Assembly (NCBI GenBank): GCA_018389105.1
Contig: JACATO010000122.1
Coordinates: 387,001-451,000, forward strand
Source of the DNA: Nautilus pompilius
Taxonomy: Eukaryota > Mollusca > Cephalopoda > Nautilida > Nautilidae
DNA length: 64,000 bases
Direction of reading: 5' to 3'
This document shows, in pieces, positions 12,501 to 24,500 of this stretch. Below the pieces are notes generated by a model. That model searched no databases. It was not told where the DNA came from and saw only the letters and a program-made list of their open reading frames with translations. Each line of letters opens with the position of its first letter. Position 1 is the stretch's first letter. A program made the position numbers and the translations under genes.

Positions 12501-15500
12501 CCTATCGTAAACAAAACCGTGCATCAGGAAGGATGTTTATGGAGAACAAACAAATGCACTGGACATCATGATGGATATTCAAGTATAAAATGTAGTAAGT
12601 TGTTAGCAGAAAACAAGAAACAAATTGAAAGGTGGAATTTTAAAACTCAAACCGTAATGTTAGTGATCAAACAATGCCTAATATTGATCAATATTGAACA
12701 TGCGGACTTGATACTGTTGACTTGGAAGATAAAAAAAGAGTGATGCAGGTAAGGCTTGGAGGTAAATATTCTCAAGATTTGTGAACACGGACACCTTCAG
12801 TAAAACCACCCCTAAAAGTCCTGGATCTACCCCTGGTAGGTAAGAAAAGAGAAACGGGTGGAAGGAGATGGTAGGGAAATGGAACCAGCTATTTCTAGGA
12901 TCAGAAATAGCAAAGTGCAGTGCCAGATTTAATGTCAGTAACCGTTTAAATTTTTTAATAACACCTGATAGATCCACGTCTTATACAAAAATGGAATGCT
13001 GTGTAGTACAGTCACGTGTTGAATAGTGGACTGTGGTTGGATGTCATTGCAAACAATCAAAAGGTGGCAGGCCTGCAGAAGGACCACAGAAGTATAGGCA
13101 GTGATATTATAGTGTGGTGAATACTATAGCTTCTTGAAAGGAAATTTCGCATAATGAGTATATAGAAATCAAAAGATTAGCTATTGGAGGTTACTAAATG
13201 CAGCAGATTGTAGTTCATCTTCGTGTTTCAGAAGGAGCAGCATGCAAGACTCTTATGAGAATGCATAAAACTGGTACTGTTGACAATGGATGCAGTTAAG
13301 GAGGCCAGCCAAAACACTCCAAAAGCAATGTTTAGTACCTCAGGGCACGCTATCTACATGATGGTGATGAGCCAGTGGAGATCTTGTGAACGACCTAGCC
13401 ACAAGTAAAAGTGTTAACGTTTTTTCAAGAACTGTAAGATGAAGTGGTCTTAGCAGATTTGTAGGTGCCTGAAAACTTTTTCCGGAGAAGCAACTAAATG
13501 GCAAGGTTGAAATGGGCAGCAGAAATGAAATAGTAAGGTAACCAAACCTGGAAGAAGGTGCTCTTTACAGATGTCCAAGGTTGAACTGTTTGGCTGTAAT
13601 CAACAGCAGTTTGTTTGAAGGTGGACCAGTCAGTGGTATGCAACAGCAACAGTAAAGCATAGGGGTGGATCATTACAAGTGTGAGGCTGCATATCACTCA
13701 AAGGTGTCAGAGATTAAAATCAAAGGTATACCGATTGCTGACAGGTACAGATAAGTTCTCATGCAGCGTGCTATTCCTTAAGGAAGATGTCTCATTGGGC
13801 AGAGATTCATCTTCCAACATGACAATAACTCCGAGCATACAGCCCAACGTAATGAAAAACTATCTGGACCATAAAGAGGCTGATGGAACACTCACAAAGA
13901 TATCTTGGCCTGTGAAAAGTCTTTATTTGAACAACATTGAGGCTATATTGGGTTATATGGTTACTGAGAAAGTCAAATGGCAAACCCCTTGGATGAATTG
14001 TGAAAAGTGCTACAGAATATTTTTAACAACATTTCACAGTCATACATTGATAACCTGTATGGGATCCTGAAAACAAGGGGCTGTGATATATATATATATA
14101 TATAAGTAAAGGGCTCACATACCAAATACTAATGCACTGTACAACATATTCATTCTATTTTTGTATATTTTCTGTAATACCACATTGTGTATGCATTATA
14201 TACATTTCTCAGTTACAATTACTCATTATTTGTGCATATCTTTCTGCGTGTTTCCATAATTATTTCCAATACTGTATATTCTTTATTATATTTGGTACTT
14301 TAATGAAAAATGTAATCTTTACTTTCGTATACAACCAGTCCTCGTTTAGCGACCGAGTTCTGTTCCAACGACCAGGTTGTTAAGCGAAATGGTCGCTAAG
14401 TGAACAGTCATGGCAGACATTGGGTTATAATGCTTATGACTTTATTTCAGCCTTCCATACTCAATTTCTTTTATCCTTCATGAAGTGTCGACATTTTTAA
14501 CAACATTTTGTACATTCTACTTCAAAGATCTCTTTAATTTAACATACTTTTGCCATAATTTATTACCTTTTGAATCTTTGCATCTCTTTATGACTGTCTG
14601 AACCTTATGAACATTTTTTAAGCTTTGGTTTAATACTTTATGTACTCTATGTAGCTTGTCTTTTAGCATAAACCTCAAGTTTGTTTTTATACTAATTTCA
14701 CCTTTGCATAATGTTTTTGTATACAAATAGCCTAAATAGAAACAAAAAGGTTAAATGAAACTCACTATAATATGAAAAGTTGGTATAGTACTTAATACAA
14801 AAAAAGACAAAGTACAAAATCATATTTTACAATTGAACATCAATTTGATCAGATATAAATCCTTCGAAGAAGTCATTCTTCTGGCATTGCTCGTTGATGG
14901 CTGAGGCTCGTCTGCTTCTATGCTTGTGGCTGGGGTTGGCGATGGTGAGGGAAGTCGGGATGTGGAAGGAGTAACTTAAAGAACCCACTAATTTTGGTTT
15001 GCACAGGTTTTTTTCTTTTTTTCTTCATATATTTCACGATAACACCTTAAGATTTTACACATTTGCCAATCTACACCTTTCCAAAATGTTCTACATTTGG
15101 ATCCGTGCTTTCTAATTCTGATAAAATTTTGTTACTGTTCGTGAAAACACCAGCCAATCTTTTTACACTGAATTTTTTGGGCTCATATTTTGTTTTTTCT
15201 TCTTCCTCTTCCGCAACCCTTGTACTTCCAATTCTGCTTCCAAATTGACCAAATCCTTGTTTGAAAGCTCTCCCTCAGTGTAGGCTGTCAAATTCTTCAC
15301 ATCTTCAGCATCGACTTCTAAATCGAGAAATTTGGTGAGAGTCGCAACTTTTTTATTTATTTTGTCCAAATTTTCGTTTTGGTCGAATCCTTCAAAGTTA
15401 TTTAAAAAAACAGAGAAACGTTTTCAGCACTTTTTCCAAATCCCTTGCATACATTTCGCACTAACATCCTTCCATGCTGCTGTGATGTTTTTGATACAAT

Positions 15501-18500
15501 GGAGGATATTGTATTCTTTCCAAAACTCGTGCAATGTTTGCGTATTATCCTCCGTTGTGGCTATGGCTTTGGCAAACGTTGCACGTAAATAGTATGCCTT
15601 GAATGTTGCAATAGCTCCCTGGTCCATAGGCTGCAGCATAGAGGTGGTGTTTTTTTTAGATAAATTACCTTTATATCTGGGTGGAGATCATCGAGATGCG
15701 GGGGATGTCCAGGTGCGTTATCGAGGGTCAGGAGAATTTTAAAATGAATTCCCTTTTGCAAGCAATATTCCTTTATTTGGAGTACGAAACAATTCATGAA
15801 CCAATCCTCGAAGAGGGCTTGCTTCATCCATGCCTTCCGATTGGATCGGTAGTAAACGGGCAATGTGTGCTTGCTTATGTTTTTGAACACACATGGGTTT
15901 TCTGAATGGTAGATTAGACAAGTGGAAATAAGGGCTGGTTATGTGCGATGCTAACTGTAATAGCGAGCAATGAACACAGAGATGCAGAGATGGTCGGTGG
16001 TTGCTGCCTTCTTACCCAGATGAAGTTCTCACACAACTACGCCAGCATTACTTTTACCTGGGCATGCGTTGTTGTCAGGTGTACGAAGTTTGGTCGTAAA
16101 TTTGCCCAGTGGTCGGCAAATGACTTTTTGCGCTTTCATAAAATTGTGGCGTATTTTCAAGCGGTGGTTAACTGAGGAGTGGCTGTATAATGAATGCAAA
16201 CACCAAGCTGGCCAATTTTCAAATTTGGCCTTTTTTTCGCTGTTTTTTTCTAATCTTACTTTAAACTTCAATTTATGAAGTATTAATTAAAATCCTTTTT
16301 TTTCCTTTTCTTTTTTTTTTTTTAATTTTTAGACTGAATCAGAACTTCTTGAATCAAAGATGCTTTTTGATGAATTGAGGAGTCTAAGAACAAGGTAGAT
16401 CTTCATCTGTGCAATTGATTTCTCTTCTTGCTGGAGTCTGTCTTTTTTAAAAGAGATTTTTATTAATGTAAAACCCAATTCTGTATTGAAAGTTGAATTC
16501 AAAGTCTAAAAGAAAATTAAAAGAAGATTTAGCTGTTTATGTATATAAAGTAAATGATAGAAAAACATGCTTTCTGTAAAGTAATATCACAACTCAGATA
16601 CTTCTGACTTCCTTTAATATTATGGAGTCTTTTGCATCAGTGGGCAGGTACTAGCCGACTTTATGTCCAGCTGTACGGCATATTAACTAATGGTGGCAGG
16701 AAGAGAAAGTCCAATTGTTTTTTAATATGCATTTTCTAAAAGAAAAATAGAAGTACATGAAAGATCTGGATAACTATTATTAATAGAATTCACTATGAAC
16801 CTGCCACAAGAAAAACTAAGGACAAATGGCATTTTAATTAGACTGTTAATCCTGATATAGAAGGACTTTCTGACTTACTTAACAAGAACATACTCTGGAC
16901 TGAAAATGTTTGGGGCCACAGTTTGGATCTCAGCTTGGACCGGCTTTGTGGCATAGTGTACCGCCCTGGCAAGGACTGTTCTTACCTTTCCTCACCAGCT
17001 GGCCACATGTTTCCTCTGGACAGATTTTCTCCCATCCATGTCTAAAAAAATAAACTGGCCTGGCAGGGACTTTTGTTCTGGCTATGATTTCCGGTGTTAT
17101 GCCCTTTACTATTTCCCTGAGTAGTGGACACAACAACAACATTTCATAATTTATATCAGTAAAAAAAAAACACAACAGTACAGCACAATGCTACTCATAG
17201 TTACAGATGGTGAAATTTTACATGGAGCCTTTCAATAAACTGAGTGAGTATTTGGTTAAGATTTCTTTAATCTTTGGTAATTTATGCTCTTAAAATTTTA
17301 AAATACTATTAATGGTTAAATGACATGAAATATACTGCTTAATTAATATTTTCCCAATGATGTAAATAATATGTTAATTGTCTTTTCATACCAAAAGTTC
17401 TTTTTTATGTAAATGAAATTTTTAAAAATATTCTTTTGCAATCCTCTGTCCAGACAGAGGAACTCGGGGATATCTATGAGGAGAGGATACGGGTCCCTAC
17501 TGATGAGAGGTGGTTGTAGTGCTCCTTTCAGATTGGCCTCTCACAAGCACTAAACATCGCTAAGATTCAGTAGTGGTTGAGATGGTGGAGAAACACAGAT
17601 AAACAGGCTGCACACTATATTATACCCGAGATCCATCGAGAAATGAAGTAGCCGCCATGAATGCTCCAGTCTTAGGTGGTTTTACCTCACTTGTTTAGTT
17701 TCAGCTCAGTCTGGATGCTAGACGATGAGAAGAACAATGCTAACTTGAAGCATACTTCCAGAACTATTCAACATTAAAAATTCCTTTTGGTATTGCATTA
17801 TCTGTTTTTTTAAAACTTTATAATGCATTTTTCAAATTTGTTACCAGCCTCTTTACTTTGTTTGCACATTATCTTATTAATAATCAGTAATGAAGAGCTA
17901 TAATATAACTCCTACTGAATCTAACATTTATTTTATCACCTTTATTCTTTCCATTTTCTCAAGAAACTCAAAATTTGTTAGGAATGATCAATCAATCTGA
18001 AAGGTACCATTAGATGTCACACTGAGCTTTAATTAAAATGCATGCCTTGAGAGAAAGTTTTAAGTTTCCTTATGTTTTTATTTTTAAATACTTTGGTAGT
18101 TTTAATTTAAAGTCTTAATTATGTAGCAAATTTGATCAACCTTCATATGTACTGATTTAGAGTGGGTTGTTTTCTGTAGTTAAGAAGCATTGTGGTGGGG
18201 CTGCTTTAAATCTCTGAATTCTTGCTTTTAATGCAAATTTATTGAATATCTTTGTGATTTAAATAAGATCATTATATTTTTGCAGTAAATCATAAATGTA
18301 TATTTTATTGGTATGATTTATATTACAAGAACTTGGTATGGAATTTCCCTAAACCTCAGCATCGAACATTTACATTTCTGATTTCCAACTGTTGGCAGAG
18401 TGGTCTGTATTTATATGAGGGATGTTCCGAACCCAGCTGAAATAGCATTTGCCGTAATAGCATCTGGCTGGGTTTCATTCGAACACTGATTGTATAAGAG

Positions 18501-21500
18501 AAGTGTTTACTATTCTAATGTATCTACTTACTTTAATTTTAAATTTCATTGATAAAATAAATGAAATAATCTAAGCAACCAAAGCTTAAAACTTTACTAA
18601 AATAGCCTCTGCACAGATATCAAATCAGGGAATATCATTACCAGTGTGTTTGGGTAAATGCACCTTTGGCTGCAGATAAATTATAGCTCATTCTGACCAT
18701 TCTTAAAATAGATTTTTTTAAATTAGCTAGAAAATTACTCTGATCTCCGTATTTTCTCTTGTGTTTCCCCCTCCCTTTTGGCTTCTTTATATTGCATATT
18801 TGATACAGTCATTGTTTTCAATTCTGAAATTGAGGGAATCAATTACTTGGAAATAGAGACAGAATAATTTTTACAAAGCAAAACAAATTCTCTCAAAAAA
18901 TAGTTAATAAAGTCAATTTCTTAGGCACATGATTATATTTAAAAACTATAAATTGTGAAAACTTTTTTTCAGAAAAGGATCTAGTGGTAATTGTTAAGAA
19001 AAATCCTGAATGCAGTTCATTTGTAAATACAGCAAAGAGTAATGTTAGAAGTAATTAACCAGAGTAACAAACATAAAAGAAAGAAACTTGATGAATCCTT
19101 AGTTTGTCCCCACTTTGTATATATTGTGCAGGCTTGGGGTCCTTATTCAAGAAAAAAATATTGGTTTATTGGAAAGAGTTTGGTACTAGAAATACTTCCA
19201 GATTTTAAGCATTTTGAATACATTGAATGTTTAGAAATGTGAGGATGGCAGATGGCTGAGTATACCAGCCTGCTATGGTAGTCAGCCATATTTGATCCCT
19301 GTTTGAGATTAACTTGGTTTGGTAAACATTCTATAGCATAATTTCTTCTCACTCCTCTATAAATTTATCACCTCTGGACACTCAAGTTTCCTGCCATAGC
19401 TGAACAGAGGAGTTCTACATTTCTTGCTAAAGACAAAAGTGACAGGTTCTGTGAGCCTTGGCAATGGCAATGCTTGTTATTGATAATCATGGCATTATGC
19501 AGCATCATCAGGTATGTCTACAGTTGTAGACAGTAATGTTCATGGAAGATTAAAAATATTAGACATACCAAATTAGAATTGTAGAGTTTTCAGTGTGTGG
19601 ACAAAGTATTATTTTTTTGGCTGTTTGTAGTTTTAATTGTAAATTAGCTAAGATTCAACCTCAGCCCACTTGTTTGTGCAAAGACATTACAATTATCACT
19701 TTATGATATACATAAAATTTCTTGAGTTTAATATCTGGTTGAAGAGACAGGCAGATGACTTGTAACCTTGCCAGGCTGCTGTGATGTTATTCTCTCATCT
19801 TTAGTCAGGGCCCTTGACCCCCAATAATGTTTTCATGGAGACTTTCTTATAAATCAGCTGTAAACTTCAGAAAATACCTGTCTACTTTAAAAAAAAAAGA
19901 TTCCAGTGCAGTCACCTGTGAGGAAATCTTTTTTCTAGTGATAGAATTTCTGATGAGTGGAATAAATCAGCATATTAATATTAATAAAGGATCACATTGA
20001 TAACCATTTCTCTTCCCCGAGAGGTCATTCTCTGTGTAACTATTAAACAACTCTTGATGTGGAGAGTGCCAAAGAAACCATTTGCATGTTGGAGAGTATA
20101 AATCCCCTCTGCTGTTGCATTTTAAATTTTTATGGATTTAACTGCTTTTGTGTTTTCCTTTGGTGATTTTATTATCATCAGTTGTGTTACTTGCAACTAC
20201 GACACAGAGCTGAAGGGTGTGTGTGCTTGTGGTGAGCGAATTTCCGTCATTTCATGTTCTGTGAATGTTTTGTGTGCAATTTGTGTTTCCTCACACCGGT
20301 AACCTCTCCCATTGTCATCAACAACAAAGCCTGAAGTGTGTCTGGTATTATGAGGCATGCTTTGAACATTGAAAATAATATCGGTAAAACAGACATAAGA
20401 ATAGTTTGTCATGTGTGTATTAGATAATGTAAATCAACACCACAATTTCTACAGGGCAGAAGAGATTCAATTTGAGCTGCTGATGAAAAAACAACAAATG
20501 ACTTCATCAGCTATAAATTTGAATTTCAAGGTAATAATTTTTTTTGCTTAAACTAAAATTGTTGTTAAATTGCTTTTACTTTATTTCATTCTTGGTTTAT
20601 ATCTAATCAGTATTATCTCACCCAATTCTGATTTTACTGTTTTTCCTCTCCCAACACAGGCCAAGTCTATGAAAGAAACTCTTAGAGACAGTGGATGTTA
20701 ACAACAAGGGATCATCACTATTAGATTAGATACTGTAAACTTGGAATCTACAATGTACTAGGTGTGCTCAGATGAAGCTCAGCTGAAATAGCATCACTGA
20801 AATGGTATCCAGCTGGGTTTCATTTGAACATTCCTAGTACAATCAAAACAATCCAAATTAAATCTGTATTATTTTAAAATGAATCAAACTTTGATAATGG
20901 ATCTACGCTGCACAACAACAAAAATGTATTTCATGTAGCTAGGTATTCTGTTTTCACATCTTTAAAAGATTTAAGGTTACATGTACTGTATTGATCTATT
21001 GTAAGCTCTCTATCAGTTTTATATAAAATCCAGAACATTTTTTTTAAGTTAAAACTATCATTGAGAAAAAGGAAGGATGTAGAGCCCATGTTTAACTGGC
21101 ATACTGTAAACGTGGCCAGAAAACCGCAAGCCATTATGAGCAGATGTATTTATTCAGTTGCACTTCTACATTTAACTTGGATGGAGCTGCTGATGTTGCT
21201 GGTCTTAGAAAATGGAAATGAAAAAAAAAAAAATTTGCAAAGTGACTGTCCATTTAAAACCCCCAGTTTATGAAGCATTCAGCCACAGCAGGCCAAAATA
21301 GCTTGCTCATACTGGCAGCATAACAGTACGCTTGTGCTACAATATCAGTGATTTTCAGGATTCTTTGACTGCAACAAATATAACTGGGGTTAGAAAAACG
21401 GCAGTAGCTACACCTCTTTCTTGAGCCACAAATCTGGGAATGAGGAACAGTATTGTGACCCTTTCAAGACAAGATTTGCGTTAATCTATCAGCAATGTTC

Positions 21501-24500
21501 TGTTCTTGCCAGCAGATATTATTATTTCAAAACAGCTTCCAACTTGGCTCCGTCAGCTGGTAAACATTAGAGAAAAAAAATCCCTTCAAATTATATTGCA
21601 AGAAAAGTATTTTTCAATTTTTCTATAGCTGGAGAGCTTTTTCCAAACATTTCCTTTAGCATTAAAATATATTCATAGAACTTGTATTGAAGTTGCTTTC
21701 AAGAATTAAAATTATTGGTGATTATCATTAACAACAAAAAAATCTCCAATTGAAAAAAAAAAAAAAGTTAATCATAATTTTAATAAGATTTAGTGGGAAA
21801 TTTTGTCAATATTTTTATCCCATTTTCTTTGGTTTATCCCCATCTTGTAAATTCTTAGGTTTGTTTGGTTTTCTGTAGTTGTGGCTGTTACACTGGTCTT
21901 AAACTGAGGCCAGTAGTGGACATGCTGGCTGGTATCTAACTGCAGACCACCAAAGCTTTTATTCATATTCTTTATTTTAGTTAGCACTACAGACGTTTTG
22001 ACATAAGAGGCCTCAAAACTGTTAGGCTTTGGTTAAGATTGCAAATGAGGCCATTTCATCCCCCCCTTAATTTACAATGGATTTGGGTTCCTTTAAATGG
22101 TGATTACTTATCTTATATAAGTATATTTATATAAATCATTTGCTTAGAGCACAATTTCAGATGGCTGCTAAATGAAAGACAGCACTTTGTTTTTAAATGG
22201 CTGATTAAGTCTGATATATTTTGTAATGTACTGCAGGTTGAAAATTTCTTCTGCTTTGGTTCACCCCTGGGCGTATTTTTGGCTCTGAGAGGTCTCTGTC
22301 CCATTGGACTTGGTACTCTGGATCACATCGTTCCTACGTCGATGTGCAAGCGGCTTTACAATATTTACCATCCTGCTGATCCTGTAGTAAGTATAAAATT
22401 ACTGGTGGTGTCAAAAGTAATATCTGCGACAATTCAATTTTCTGGTTAATATGGACCAAAACAGCCATTGACATAGCTTACTCATCTGTAAGTGACAAAA
22501 AAAAAACAAAACACGGCCAGTATGATTAAATAGTTTCCATAAATAAAACCTGTGGACCATTATAGTTTCTAGCAGCTAAATAGAAGCAGCACATCACGGC
22601 ATTATACCTAGATATTGCTTACCAGGAGTGAAATGTGAATAGTCTTTAATTTAATGCCACTTTGGAAGACCATTTTTAAGAAAAAAACCAACTGACCATT
22701 TTAGATAGCAAATAATGAACTTTCCGTTTGAATAATTTTTGGATGCTTTTTAAAAAAAATATAAACAGTTGTTTTTGGTGAGATCTGTTTTAAAATGGTT
22801 TGTACCTTGTACTTTTCTTAAACTGATTAAAAATTATCTGCTGTGAAAACTGATTTGCTAATATCCATTGTGTGTAAGATAAGACATTTTTTTGCATCTC
22901 TGAAAATATGAATGAACTTTTCCAAGTGTAAAACCATGTAATGATTATACTTTTTGTCACTGTTATTAAAGGTTGCATTATTCCTTCCTTTTTTGGTAGT
23001 AGCACTAATGTTTCTGCTATTGATGATATGTATAGGCGTACCGTCTGGAACCACTGATTCTGAAGCACTATTCTACCATCCTCCCTGTCAGCATTCACCG
23101 AGCAGATGATACAGTGAAGACCCCATATTTGCATATGAAACCAAAGACTCAACAATCTGGAGGGAAAACCTTTATCAGAGAGAAAGGTGAGCTAGTAGAA
23201 GAGATTTCAACAGGTACACTTCCCCAGCAGGTGGAAGAATGCATTTGTGAGACTTTCTGTATAACTTTTATCTTAAATAATTCTCCAAAAAAAAAAAGCA
23301 AAGGTTCTTGGAAACAAATTGTAACAGGCTACAACTAATAGTAAATACACCTAAGGGATTAAACCAGACTTACCTCCCCTGATAACAAAAAAGATTTTTA
23401 AAAATTTTCTGCTATCACTTGTTAATTTATTTAATTCACATACATTAGCATTGAAATTGTTAACTAATATTGGAATTAAAACAACAGATTATTTCTTATG
23501 TAAAATTTTGTTTCATTCACCAACATAAGGATTAAAAGTCTTCATTTGTTTAATTATTGATAATATTTAATGTAATGTGTTAAAACAACAGTAACAAAAA
23601 TCCTCGTCAGTGTTTACTTTAGTGGTAGCTATTTTACAAGGCATTAATTATCCTATGGAGAAGAAACATTTATCAGTTTAATAATCAAACTGGCTTACTC
23701 TGTTTACAGCTAACTCCAGTAATTTACTTCGGTCTGTTGCAGTTCTCTTGCTAGAAGTCGTGCTGCTGAAAATGGCAAATTAAAATAGACTCTCTTTAGT
23801 TTTTACTGTAGATAAATTAAATATTTTGTTACTAAGCCTTGATTAGATGATAATTATATAATAAAATTAATAATAGTGATAGTTTTGCCCATCTTTTTAA
23901 TTTATCTAATTATTCCTTCAGTAATCAGGATTTGCAGATAACTTCTTGGTTTATTCATACTTTTGAACACCGGTGTATATTATGTTCCAAAATGACTTAT
24001 ATATATATATATATGTATGTGTGTGTGAAAATGTAGTGTTGGCTCTGTGGCAATATAAGTAGCAAATTTTGTGAATGAGCTGCAGCTGACACGAACAAAA
24101 CCCGATGTGGATTATTGCAGTGGTATTTAAAAAAAAAATCTAAAGAGGCTAAAAAACCTCCCCAAAAGTTTGTTTTTTTTTCTAATTATTTGGTATTTTG
24201 GTTAAATAATGATACATAATTGCAAGCATCTATCTTTGTTTGGGAGATTTACTTTATACAATTACCTCTCTAATTAGACATTTTATTTAAACTGTGATGG
24301 TTCTGCAGGAAATGTGATTGCTAGATTTGGAAGAAAATCATCATTAGAACCGCTGAGTACTGAATCGAAAGAACTAGTAGAGCTAAGGATAGAGAATGAA
24401 GATATGAGAGAAGAAGAGAAGAAACCATCAGGTAGAAATATTTCTCCTGTTCACCAAACTGGTAAGGGAATTGCTTTTAAAAAAAAAAGACTGGAACTAA

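Noticed and set aside
14088..14103. (AT)n runs here, at about 23998-24014 and at about 37062-37078
   Set aside because: Short ordinary microsatellites with no visible role; not listed separately.
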